This document shows positions 13,007-21,620 of a stretch of DNA of 38,238 nt, one piece after another (position 1 is the stretch's first letter; every line of letters begins with the position of its first letter). This DNA is from a virus. The notes under the pieces were generated by a model that saw nothing but the letters and a program-made list of their open reading frames with translations, had not been told where the DNA came from and searched no databases. The position numbers and the translations under genes are program-made. The DNA lies in IMG/VR virus record IMGVR_UViG_3300038435_000236, positions 1-38,238 of that record; one strand, 5' to 3'.

Positions 13007-16000
13007 TCCCTGTCATTTTCCTTGCCCGCCCTATGATGTTTTGTATTGCCTTTTTCTTTATCTCGTCCGGCATCCTCTGATATTCCGGGCTCTGCACAAG
13101 CCGTGTAACAGCCTCATGCGCCCGCTGGCCGGAAATCTTGACGTACTGCACATACTGCTCTCTGTCCAGCTTTCCAATGTGCTTATACTCCCTCCCCGGC
13201 GGGCTTACGTTTCTGAACGTCTCGTCCTCCGGGAGAGTTTCAAATAGCCTGTTGACCTCCAGGGTCGCCGGGTCGCTTGTAAGCTCCCTGATTCGGAGAG
13301 GGCTGCTCATCCCATCCAAAATCTGTCCGGTTAGTCCGAGGTCGATTCCGGCAGCCGCAGCCATTCTCTGTACAACCCCGGCCTCCGTGACCACATCTCG
13401 CCCCCATATATCCATGACAGGCTCCATATCTCCCCGGAGTCCCGGCAGGTTCCCCCTGAATGCATCCTCAAGCGTTTGTACTCGTCTGACAGTCGGGTCG
13501 AGTCCTGTCGCAACGCCACGCGTCAAGGACGAAAAAGGCAGGAACCCTGCCGCCGTTCTGTAGGTTCCCGTCTTGGCTTTTTCCAGGTCGCCGGTCATAA
13601 GGTTGAGAAATGTGTCAAACCCCATACCGAAGGATTTCTCCGTTAGGTTTCTGCCGATGGAGCGCCCCAGACCGACCGCCATCTCCCCTGAAAGCACCGG
13701 GACCCCGGCTTCAACCGCATCCGCCGTATCCGCCATAACCCCGAGTATTGTGGAAATCGGCTCGAAGTTCTGAAACGAAATAGATTGGCCGCCGATGTTA
13801 AGGGCGTATCTCTGTCGCCCGCTGGAAAGAAACGCCTTCTCTTCTCCCGATCTTTCCGGAGGGCCGAACCCGTTTATCATTCCCTGCTTATGCGCCAGGA
13901 AAACGCCCCCGGCGATCATCGTTCCCATTGCCGTCTTGGCAAGCTCATCCGTCCAGTCCACGGGGAGCCCCTGGGATTTCCTGTTCAGGATCGAGAGAAT
14001 GTTCACTCCGGGAATCCTTTCTATTCCGAACTCCATAATATTGAGCGGCGTTCTAACGAACGGGAGGAAGTATCTCAGGAGGGGTATACTATCCCGTGCC
14101 CCTATGAGTCCTCGTCCGGCTTTTCCGGAGGGCGTCTGGAACGTACGAATAAGCGCCTCGTTCCTTGCCGCCTTCATGATCGGGTCGGTCGGGTTATAGC
14201 GAAGATGGTTGTAGAGATCGAGTATCTGTTCCGGTTTCCAGTTGTTCTGTCGTCCGATATTCCGCGCTTCCCGGTATGCGCGGGCATTTAGTTCCATTCT
14301 GTAGGCCACGGCTTTAAAGAAATCGTCCGTCGCCATGAGCGCCCGGGAGGGAACGCGGACTATCCGCCCCTTTGTTCCCCGAATCGCTCCGCCTATCCTC
14401 TGCGTTGGGAGGTCCGACATTATCCCCGCCTCAAGGCCGAACTGTGGGACTTCCGATCTGAATGATTTCAGTCCGGCATGTATCCCTTCGCGCGTTCCTT
14501 CTATCAGGCCGAAGGCGCTCTTGAGCGATTCGGAGAAATATCTCTCCCTCTGCCGTCCCGTCATAACAGCGCGCCCGGCGTCCACTGCTGCGGCTAGAGG
14601 TCTTTCCCCCTCACGCACGAGAATTACCCCGAGGTTCCCGAGGATGTTTCTCCCCTGGGTACCGATTCCAGAGAGGACGCTGTTGTAAAACACTTCGTCT
14701 ATTTTCTCTCTGGTTGTAGCATGTACGAGGTCCCGGAGAAATATCTGCCGTGCTGTTGGGTCGAATACGTCTATCTGGCTTATCCGTGTCGCTATCTGGT
14801 CGAGATTCGCATCCTTTCCGATTACCTTGTTCACTTCCCGGAGAAACCTTTCCTCCATTCCCCATTCGCCGGTCGCCTTGATTCTCCGGGAGCCGAGGGC
14901 TCGCCCGAACTCCGAGCTGATCCCGCCGACTTTCCTCAACAGACGAAGATCGGTTATAAGCGCGCCTCTAAGCGCTTCCCTGTCCCCTTTCCCGTCGGCT
15001 ACCAGCTTTGCGAGGTTCATCGTCTCGCCTTCCATGTGGTTCTTGAGAACGTTCTCGGCCGCGATAACCTCCGAGGCTATCTTTCTTATATCCCCCTCCG
15101 GGGTGCCGCCTCTCGTCGGGTTATAGTCTTCGAGGAATTTGTCTATCGTGCCGGTGCTGAACCTCCGAGCACGTTCCTTGAGCACGTCGAAAGCAACTGT
15201 CTCATTCGGAATCTGAAACTCCGGCGATTCTCTGACGGCGTTGTCTATAAGATTCGAAAGTTCATCATCGTCCAGCCGGGAGATATTTATATTCTTGAGT
15301 GTGCGTTTCGCAGGATCGCGGGCAAGATCGGAAACCACCGCCGCTTCGTCGAAGTCAGAGGGGAGCACCCTTTCGTTAGTCGCAACTCGTCTGATGGCAT
15401 TTGCAGACTCGTCGTATATCTGCCGCAGGTGCGGTCTTATCGCTTCCCCGAAGTCGTCTATCATGCGGGCGGACCAGTCCGCGAACTCGCGTATTCCTCC
15501 TTCGAGATAGTAGCCGCCCACTTTTACGAGGTCGGAGAGGTCCGAAGGGTCGATACCCGCCCTGAGTTGCTTGCTCTTCTTCCGCAGATTCTCCGCTGCC
15601 TGTGTATATATTTCTTGCGTAAAAAGAGTGTTCTTGGCTCCGAAGTAAGACCCGATCTGTGACCCGGTCGGTGCATTGTCGGGAATATTAAAATATGCTT
15701 TTCCCAACGTCCCCGGTTCATTTGGAGCGGTGAAATTCATCGGCGTATCCATTCTCGCTGCGGGTGATTGGAATGTGGTATCGATCAACGATTCGGGTGG
15801 ACGCGACGCAGCCGCGAAGTTCTGCCCGGTCGGCATCATCAGTCTTGCCACGGGCGCATTGGGGTCTATCGCGGGGAACGCGTCATCGGCGGCCCTCGGT
15901 ATCTGCCCGGCAACGTCTTCCATCTCGCCGATCAGGTTGTCGAGGGCGCTCGTACCTTTGAGGGATTTCCCCATATTGATATATGCCTTGTTAACAGCTT

Positions 16001-16907
16001 CCTGTTGATTTCCCCGAACCGCTCCCCGTTGAATCCCTGTATCCATTTTCTGCTGAGATGTCAGTCTGTTTATTCCTGTCGGCCCTGTCGGAGGTTCCGC
16101 CATTTGCTGTACGCTCGTTAGGTATTCCGAAAAATGATGCGCTCCTTCTGGCTCTTTCGCCGCGTTCATAATCAAGTTGTCGGCAATATCCCCGCGCGAT
16201 ACGCCCATTTCCCTGGCCGCTTCAAACAGTGTTTTATTCACCTGCTGCGGGGATGTATCGAAAAAGGACGCTATCTTCTTTATCGCTTCTCCGAGGGGTT
16301 TGCGAACAACTGGGGATGCGACGCCGCCAACGGCTCCGCCGACAACACCCGAAACGGCGTATTCCTCTTTGGTCGGCATCCTGCCTTCCGTCATGAGTTT
16401 GTCCACGGTTTCGAATCCCATGTTAAGCCCTGCCCCGGTTCCGATCGCGGTCGCTCCCGCTAAAGCCCCGGCACCTACAGGTATTGCCGCCGGAAGGAGG
16501 GCCATCATATACATTCTTGGGACAGTGGTGAAAGGTTTAATGCCCTCCGCGATAGCCTGACTTTTGGGTATCTCTCCGGTTTGAACCTTGCGCCTGTATT
16601 CCTGATTCCTTTTGACCCCTTCCTGCATGGATTGCAGGGATTCGCTCGGGGGCGGATTCCCGGGGGGAAGGTTCGCGGGTTGTGGAAGTGTGCGGACGTC
16701 AACTTTCTTTGCCTCCTGTTCCTGCCTGTTCGCCTGGGCCTGCTGCGCTATCTCTGTAAAACTGACTGCCCGTTCTTTGATCGGGATCAGCCCCTGGAAT
16801 CCTTGGTCGGAAGGCGTGGGGGTTTTGGGCGCAGGCTCGCTTATCAGCATGTCGAGCGCGCTTCTTTTCTCTTCCGGTTCTGTTAAAAGGTCGTCGAGTG
16901 CTCCCAT
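12966..16907 (-). CDS. Large internal virion protein (LPD38-like), 1313 aa
   Basis: A very long protein just before terL. The N-terminus is charged and disordered, then hydrophobic Gly/Ala-rich segments follow (about residues 133-160 MYMMALLPAAIPVGAGALAG and 185-200 VSGVVGGAVGGVASPV). These are typical of ejected internal proteins that insert in the host membrane. The C-terminal third has GIGTQGRNILGNLGVILV, DDFFKAVAYRMELNARAYRE and LLRYFLPFVRTPLNIMEFG. I associate this pattern with the large polyvalent protein-associated domain LPD38 of phage internal/ejection proteins. No clear peptidoglycan hydrolase motif is visible. The likely role is DNA ejection in a short-tailed phage. The ATG at 16907 closely follows the previous stop. 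Confidence 0.65.
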   Translation of the reverse strand: MGALDDLLTEPEEKRSALDMLISEPAPKTPTPSDQGFQGLIPIKERAVSFTEIAQQAQANRQEQEAKKVDVRTLPQPANLPPGNPPPSESLQSMQEGVKRNQEYRRKVQTGEIPKSQAIAEGIKPFTTVPRMYMMALLPAAIPVGAGALAGATAIGTGAGLNMGFETVDKLMTEGRMPTKEEYAVSGVVGGAVGGVASPVVRKPLGEAIKKIASFFDTSPQQVNKTLFEAAREMGVSRGDIADNLIMNAAKEPEGAHHFSEYLTSVQQMAEPPTGPTGINRLTSQQKMDTGIQRGAVRGNQQEAVNKAYINMGKSLKGTSALDNLIGEMEDVAGQIPRAADDAFPAIDPNAPVARLMMPTGQNFAAASRPPESLIDTTFQSPAARMDTPMNFTAPNEPGTLGKAYFNIPDNAPTGSQIGSYFGAKNTLFTQEIYTQAAENLRKKSKQLRAGIDPSDLSDLVKVGGYYLEGGIREFADWSARMIDDFGEAIRPHLRQIYDESANAIRRVATNERVLPSDFDEAAVVSDLARDPAKRTLKNINISRLDDDELSNLIDNAVRESPEFQIPNETVAFDVLKERARRFSTGTIDKFLEDYNPTRGGTPEGDIRKIASEVIAAENVLKNHMEGETMNLAKLVADGKGDREALRGALITDLRLLRKVGGISSEFGRALGSRRIKATGEWGMEERFLREVNKVIGKDANLDQIATRISQIDVFDPTARQIFLRDLVHATTREKIDEVFYNSVLSGIGTQGRNILGNLGVILVREGERPLAAAVDAGRAVMTGRQRERYFSESLKSAFGLIEGTREGIHAGLKSFRSEVPQFGLEAGIMSDLPTQRIGGAIRGTKGRIVRVPSRALMATDDFFKAVAYRMELNARAYREARNIGRQNNWKPEQILDLYNHLRYNPTDPIMKAARNEALIRTFQTPSGKAGRGLIGARDSIPLLRYFLPFVRTPLNIMEFGIERIPGVNILSILNRKSQGLPVDWTDELAKTAMGTMIAGGVFLAHKQGMINGFGPPERSGEEKAFLSSGRQRYALNIGGQSISFQNFEPISTILGVMADTADAVEAGVPVLSGEMAVGLGRSIGRNLTEKSFGMGFDTFLNLMTGDLEKAKTGTYRTAAGFLPFSSLTRGVATGLDPTVRRVQTLEDAFRGNLPGLRGDMEPVMDIWGRDVVTEAGVVQRMAAAAGIDLGLTGQILDGMSSPLRIRELTSDPATLEVNRLFETLPEDETFRNVSPPGREYKHIGKLDREQYVQYVKISGQRAHEAVTRLVQSPEYQRMPDEIKKKAIQNIIGRARKMTGNELFRPGQGTYRQ

Positions 16908-16908
16908 T

Positions 16909-18060
16909 TTATAATCCGTACATGGCCGGGTTAATCCCGTCTGCTTTCAGCGCATCCTTGATTTGTTCGGGAGTTCTTCCCATCTGGAGCGCTTTCGATA
17001 TCTTCTGTTCGATAGCCGGGTCTTTCTGTCCCTGAACCGCTTCCACCTGTTGCTGCGGGGCGGATGTAGGTGCCGGGGTTGGAGAAGGAGCGGCGGGGCT
17101 TTGGGTGCTTTCAAACGCCTTGAACTGCTCCGCTGTGCTCCCGGTGCGTCTCGCTCTCTCCATTTCCGACAGCGAGCCGTGCTCCTTCGCTTCCTGTGCA
17201 ATAGCTCTCCGTTCTATCTCTCCATAATTCGGCTTCTTCGTTGTCGAGTACTGCTGCTCTATAATCTCCGCTACCCTTCGCCCCCTGTCGTTTAGTTCAT
17301 ATGTTGGCTGACCGGACATTGCGTTATATCCCGTCTGCGTGCGGTACTGCGGATACCTGAGCACCTGTTTCTGAAGAGTGTTGAACGTGCCGGGGCTGAT
17401 GGTATTGGTTACGCCGTCTCCAACCCCGCTTCCGATGGCCCTCGCCCCCGGCGTCTGTTTAAGACGCATCTGTCTCTGAAGCGCTTTCTCTTTGAACGGC
17501 TCCGCCGCCTTGTATTGCGCCGTCGTCTGTCCGAGCTGTCTCTCCTGCGATCTCAGATTCCGGTCTTCCCTCGTAAGATTGAATCCCGCCGGATTGTCGA
17601 ACGCCCCGAGCCCTTCCTGGAATCCCACCTGGTTCTGTTTGAACATATCTCCTACGAGTCCGCGTGTAAGGCCCACTCTTTGCTTTTGGGCTTCCTGCTG
17701 TATCTCGCGTTGTGCAACATATGGGTCGTTTTGAATAAACTGATTCCCTCGTTGGAAAGCGAGTTGGCTTGCTAGATTGTTCTGGGCCAAATCTGTGGGA
17801 ATAGAGGGCAGGGCACGAGGTTGGCCAGATGCACTACTGGTCGGCAATATCCCACCGCCTCCCATGTCCATCTGTGGCGCAGTTGCGCCTTGTCCCCCCA
17901 TCCGCTGTATGAGTTCCTGCTCCCACTGATCTAGTGCTGCGAAAGCCTCTTTGTCTCTTCCCTCTTGAATCTCTTGTGTAATAAATTTATCGAGTTGGGA
18001 GAATCCTAGACCTACAGCCCCATTCACGAGTTGATTTAATGCATTTGTTAAGATTCCCAT
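16909..18060 (-). CDS. Putative internal virion/structural protein, 383 aa
   Basis: Started at 18060, where AAAGGAGG precedes the ATG; an upstream Met lies in the previous gene. It begins MGILTNALNQLVNGAVGLGF, followed by Gln-, Gly- and Pro-rich low-complexity regions (QMDMGGGGILPTSS; SPAAPSPTPAPTSAPQQQ) and helical segments such as YVAQREIQQEAQKQRVGLTR. The composition is typical of phage internal or ejection proteins. It stands between a small hydrophobic protein and the large internal protein, supporting that role. No enzyme motif recognised. Confidence 0.6.
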   Translation of the reverse strand: MGILTNALNQLVNGAVGLGFSQLDKFITQEIQEGRDKEAFAALDQWEQELIQRMGGQGATAPQMDMGGGGILPTSSASGQPRALPSIPTDLAQNNLASQLAFQRGNQFIQNDPYVAQREIQQEAQKQRVGLTRGLVGDMFKQNQVGFQEGLGAFDNPAGFNLTREDRNLRSQERQLGQTTAQYKAAEPFKEKALQRQMRLKQTPGARAIGSGVGDGVTNTISPGTFNTLQKQVLRYPQYRTQTGYNAMSGQPTYELNDRGRRVAEIIEQQYSTTKKPNYGEIERRAIAQEAKEHGSLSEMERARRTGSTAEQFKAFESTQSPAAPSPTPAPTSAPQQQVEAVQGQKDPAIEQKISKALQMGRTPEQIKDALKADGINPAMYGL

Positions 18061-18071
18061 TGCTTCCTCCT

Positions 18072-18497
18072 TTAGAACCCGAACCCTCCAAGCGAATAAC
18101 GCGACATCATCCGCTTCTGAATGTCTGATATGGACCAATCCGTAAGCAGGTCGCCCGTCATTTGCGGAGATACGGAAAGCCCTCCCGCATATCCCTGGCT
18201 GAACGCCGGGTTATTCCCCGTGATGCTCAGTTCGTTCGAGAACGCCGAGGTATCCGCCGCACCTTCTGCCGGTTTGAGCGCATTGTTCAATGCTCCCATT
18301 CCCGCAGATATACCCCCGGCGATCGCTCCCTGTGAAAGGCTCGTCAATGGCCCCTGTCCCTTCATGGCGCTGTCTCCCGCCTGCATGAGTCCTGCCGCAA
18401 CCGGGCCCGCTATAGCGCCGATTCCCGGTATCGCCGAGGCCCCGATTACTGCCCCTGTTTTCAACATTGGTGCTAAAATACTAGAAAAGATGCCCAT
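18072..18497 (-). CDS. Small Gly/Ala-rich hydrophobic virion protein, 141 aa
   Basis: The start at 18497 has AAGGAGA upstream. Residues 1-40 contain GAVIGASAIPGIGAIAGPVA, an amphipathic, fusion-peptide-like Gly/Ala segment, and a second one lies at about 55-70 (GAIAGGISAGMGALNNAL). The C-terminus is more polar. Position in the internal-protein block suggests an ejected, membrane-active component. No family recognised by name. Confidence 0.55.
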   Translation of the reverse strand: MGIFSSILAPMLKTGAVIGASAIPGIGAIAGPVAAGLMQAGDSAMKGQGPLTSLSQGAIAGGISAGMGALNNALKPAEGAADTSAFSNELSITGNNPAFSQGYAGGLSVSPQMTGDLLTDWSISDIQKRMMSRYSLGGFGF

Positions 18498-18511
18498 TTT
18501 ATTTCTCCTTT

Positions 18512-19615
18512 TTATTTTGAAGATGGTCCTGTGCTTATCGTTCCCGCTCCCCCCTGTCCGGCCAGAAGCTGGAGCGGGAGGGTTCCGAGTCCTATCTGTC
18601 TATCTATCGATGCGTTATAATCCTGCTGTCCGAGTCCGAGAAGGTTCATCGCGTTATTCTGCTGGTTCATTCCGAGCCGGGCCTGTATATCCATGAGCTG
18701 TGAGCCGAGCTGCGTCTGCGAATTAATCCCGGCGACGCCGAGCTGTGTCTGCGACGCTATTTTGGCCTGAGCAAGGGCCGTCGCCTGCTCTGTCGCAATG
18801 GCGGCCATCTGCGCCGCGTAATTCGCGTCTATCCCCTTTTCGACCATTGCCTGCTGGAGTATCGACTGCATATTGTTCGATTGCGTCATGATATCCTGCA
18901 TGGCTAAGTCGCCGAGGTATTTCGTCTGCTCCAGCGAGCGGGTCGCCCGGAACACGTTTATATCGTTCAGCACATTCTCCGCAAGCCTTTCCCTGTTCGT
19001 GAGAATAGTCGAGCCGGAAAGAAGCCCCTGCGCCATATCGTTCGCAAGCGCTATCTCCGTCGCCTGCTCAAGGTCGGCGAGCGCCCTCTGCGTATACGCC
19101 TGGTCTTCCGCCTGTGTCCTCTGGTTTATCTCGTCGACAATCGGCCCCCCGCTCATCTGGTCGAACACGGAAGGCGTGTTCTGGAGATAATCGAGCGCGT
19201 TGTTAACCGCCGCATTCGGGATAATCTTCCCCCCGAAGCCCTGTCCCCCGCCTCCGAATCCCGCGCCGAATCCGCCTCCCATCCCTCCGCCCCCGCCGTA
19301 ATTTATATCCGGCATCTTTATTTCCGGCATGGTAATATCCGGCGTGGCGAACGCCCTTCCGAGCGCATCCGTCATGATCGGGTTAGCGCCCGAGCCCGCG
19401 AGGTTCCCGTAGAACGACTGCCCCGCCGTATCCTGGAGTCCTCCCCAGTCGGGGAGTATTCCTACTCCCTGTCCGGCCTGTCCGAATAGGTTGGCCCCCT
19501 CGGTGGCCTTCGAGTCCCCTAAATCCTGCGGCCCGACGAGATAACCCGTAAGCACTCCGCTTGCGTACCTGCTCTCCGGTGTCGGTTTAGACTTTGCTGC
19601 GCTTTCTTTTCCCAT
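18512..19615 (-). CDS. Putative virion protein, Gln/Ala-rich, 367 aa
   Basis: AGGAGG lies upstream of the ATG at 19615. The N-terminal third includes a Gly-rich block (YGGGGGMGGGFGAGFGGGGQ). The rest is helical and Gln/Ala/Asn-rich (GIDANYAAQMAAIATEQATA, SQTQLGVAGINSQTQLGSQL), with repeated SQTQLG motifs. This composition is frequent in internal core proteins of podoviruses. It overlaps the stop of the GNAT-like gene by one base. Function is inferred only from context. Confidence 0.55.
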   Translation of the reverse strand: MGKESAAKSKPTPESRYASGVLTGYLVGPQDLGDSKATEGANLFGQAGQGVGILPDWGGLQDTAGQSFYGNLAGSGANPIMTDALGRAFATPDITMPEIKMPDINYGGGGGMGGGFGAGFGGGGQGFGGKIIPNAAVNNALDYLQNTPSVFDQMSGGPIVDEINQRTQAEDQAYTQRALADLEQATEIALANDMAQGLLSGSTILTNRERLAENVLNDINVFRATRSLEQTKYLGDLAMQDIMTQSNNMQSILQQAMVEKGIDANYAAQMAAIATEQATALAQAKIASQTQLGVAGINSQTQLGSQLMDIQARLGMNQQNNAMNLLGLGQQDYNASIDRQIGLGTLPLQLLAGQGGAGTISTGPSSK

Positions 19616-20211
19616 TATGTTTCCTCCTTATGTTTTCCGAATTGCTGGAACCCTAGATTCCTCTCTCTAAAATCAGTCATATTCCCTTTAAATTCCATTC
19701 TGACGGCAATAGAACGGAAGCCGAGCTTTATCCAATGTTCTTCTAGTTTTTTTGTGCGAACATGTCCCGTCATGTATTGCACTCTGCATCTTTCCCCTGT
19801 CTGCACCACGAACTCGATAAACTGACGATGAATTGTTGCTTCTCGAAGCGTCCCCCTGTGCTCGGGGATTATATAATCGTGTTCTATAACGGTGAACGGT
19901 CTTTGGAGCAAATCCCTATCTACTCTTAACCAGAGATACCCCTGTGGCTCCATGTCCCTGTCCGCGCAGGCGTATATGATGGAATAGGGGTTCTTGCTCA
20001 TCTCCTCGAATATCTCCTGGATAAACGGGCCCGGAGTTTCCGCCGCTTCCTTAAATCCGATTTCTTTGTAGAAATCGATTATCAGCGGGGCGAGCGCGGA
20101 AAGCTCGTGCGGGAATATCTGCCCGTAGGTATATTTCACGGGCTTCTCCTGCACGACGTCGTGAACCGGCGCTTCCGGCTTTATCTGCTCAATCGGTTTT
20201 TCCAGTCCCAT
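19615..20211 (-). CDS. GNAT acetyltransferase-like protein in the virion cassette
   Basis: A 198-residue protein. PHELSALAPLIIDFYKEIGF followed by IYACADRDMEPQGYLWLRVD and IIPEHRGTLREATIHRQFIE resembles the GNAT fold: helix 1, central strands, and an acetyl-CoA loop in which RG follows the strand. The later EEHWIKLGFRSIAVRMEFKG is the usual final helix-strand (KLGF). Related genes occur in tail regions of other short-tailed phages, where the substrate is unknown. Start chosen at 20211 (AGGAAG upstream). A longer form from 20250 has GGTGAAG upstream and adds a basic tail (MATSRKRKERRKK), so it is also possible. Confidence 0.6.
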   Translation of the reverse strand: MGLEKPIEQIKPEAPVHDVVQEKPVKYTYGQIFPHELSALAPLIIDFYKEIGFKEAAETPGPFIQEIFEEMSKNPYSIIYACADRDMEPQGYLWLRVDRDLLQRPFTVIEHDYIIPEHRGTLREATIHRQFIEFVVQTGERCRVQYMTGHVRTKKLEEHWIKLGFRSIAVRMEFKGNMTDFRERNLGFQQFGKHKEET

Positions 20212-20398
20212 TTTCTTCCTGCGTTCCTTCCGCTTTCTGCTCGTCGCCATTCTGCTTCACCAAATTTCCTTTCATATTCTGGAGCGCTTCGATCGCTCCC
20301 TGCGCCTTGTTAATAATCTCGACGTATCCGATTATTTGTCTGTCTATGTATTCCTCAACGCTAATTGAGGTATTCCGTTCCTGTTGGTTCTGCTGCAA
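20189..20398 (-). CDS. Small helical protein, 69 aa
   Basis: A TTG start at 20398 has GGAGAG seven bases upstream, inside the end of the preceding fibre-like gene (38-bp overlap). The sequence (VEEYIDRQIIGYVEIINKAQ, GAIEALQNMKGNLVKQ) is a probable coiled coil followed by a disordered polar tail. It could be a small virion-associated or chaperone protein for its neighbours. No family recognised. The downstream GNAT-like gene starts within it. Confidence 0.5.
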   Translation of the reverse strand: MQQNQQERNTSISVEEYIDRQIIGYVEIINKAQGAIEALQNMKGNLVKQNGDEQKAEGTQEENGTGKTD

Positions 20399-21620
20399 CT
20401 GGTTCTCTCCTTTTGATTGTCGGCGGCTCGAACATAAAGTTCGGGTGAATAACCCCGGCGAGGAAGATGTTCCCCCTCTCGTCGAATACCGCCATTGGTT
20501 TCCATTCCTGATTCATGAGCGCCACAGCGTTAGGCGGCGCATCCGTCCATACATGATTCGCTTCCGTAAGCCTCCACTGATTCTCAAAACAGAAGTCCGC
20601 GCCGTTAATCAGAACAGCCCGGACGTCCGACCATCTGAGACTCGCCGAACCTAGCGCCCGGAGATTGTCCGTCTTTGGAAGAACAGCCGTATCCACTCTC
20701 CCGGTCATTAGAATGTCCTGGTTCGACGATAGCCCGAGCTGTACGTCCGGCGCACTCAGTATCACGGAAGCGGCGGCGATTATCTGTGCATCCGACGCTG
20801 CATCTATCGCAATCCCCGCGCCTCCCGTAGAAGTCAGGAACATAAAATTGCTGGTCGCGTTATAGTTCAGATAGCCCCTGTTCTGGCTGCTGCCGTTCTG
20901 GAAGGTGATGTAGTTAAAGTTCGACCCGGAAGCCCGCATGATAATGTCGCCGCCACTGGCGAATACGACCGCCCCCGCTCCTGTAACGGCAATCGCCGTC
21001 GTCGCGCTGCTGACGGTGAGCGTCCCGCTGACCGTGATCTTCGATGCGCTGAGGTCCGTTATCTTCGCATTCGTAACGGCTCCCGACGCTATTTTCCCGG
21101 TGGTTATGGCGAGGTCTTCCAGTTTCGTCGTTCCGACCGTGGCGTTAACCAGCTTCGCCCCGGTTATCGTCGCGTTATTGATAACCGCCCCGTCTATGAA
21201 CGTCGTGGACGCCGCCTGAAAAACCAGCGTACCGGCGGCGTCGCGCACCTTTATCCCATAATCCGCACCGCTCCCAAACGCTCCTATCTCCACCCGTGTA
21301 ACCGGTGAGGGCTGGGCGTCCTTAACCCTGATTTGCTTCAATATCCCATCGAACTCAAACTTCTCGTCCCCGAGGTATATCTGGTCAACCCCGATTATCC
21401 CGGAGGTAATCGTATCCGCCGTCAGGTTCTCGACCCGGAAGCTCCGGACGAGATACCCGGAATGGAGGATGTTGTAGAGATCGTCGTTATATCTCGCCAC
21501 ACCCCGGTTATACCGGCTCAGTTCTTCGAGAACTCCGTTCAGCTCTTCGAGCGAATTGACAGCCGTCTGCGAGGGCGGCTTGGGATATACGATTGTCTCC
21601 ATCGTATCGTTGTTTGTCAT
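20361..21620 (-). CDS. Tail fibre/tip-like structural protein, 419 aa
   Basis: The N-terminal helix (NSLEELNGVLEELSRYNRGV) would trimerise or attach to the tail. The middle is made of hydrophobic beta repeats (FIDGAVINNATITGAKLVNA, TVSSATTAIAVTGAGAVVFA), typical of phage fibre shafts and of the tandem INNATITGAKL-type repeats seen in fibre and tip proteins. The C-terminal part (GSASLRWSDVRAVLINGADF) resembles the region preceding fibre chaperone-like domains, but no clear peptidase motif is visible. A GGAAG site precedes the ATG, which overlaps the previous stop by one base. Confidence 0.6.
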   Translation of the reverse strand: MTNNDTMETIVYPKPPSQTAVNSLEELNGVLEELSRYNRGVARYNDDLYNILHSGYLVRSFRVENLTADTITSGIIGVDQIYLGDEKFEFDGILKQIRVKDAQPSPVTRVEIGAFGSGADYGIKVRDAAGTLVFQAASTTFIDGAVINNATITGAKLVNATVGTTKLEDLAITTGKIASGAVTNAKITDLSASKITVSGTLTVSSATTAIAVTGAGAVVFASGGDIIMRASGSNFNYITFQNGSSQNRGYLNYNATSNFMFLTSTGGAGIAIDAASDAQIIAAASVILSAPDVQLGLSSNQDILMTGRVDTAVLPKTDNLRALGSASLRWSDVRAVLINGADFCFENQWRLTEANHVWTDAPPNAVALMNQEWKPMAVFDERGNIFLAGVIHPNFMFEPPTIKRREPVAAEPTGTEYLN

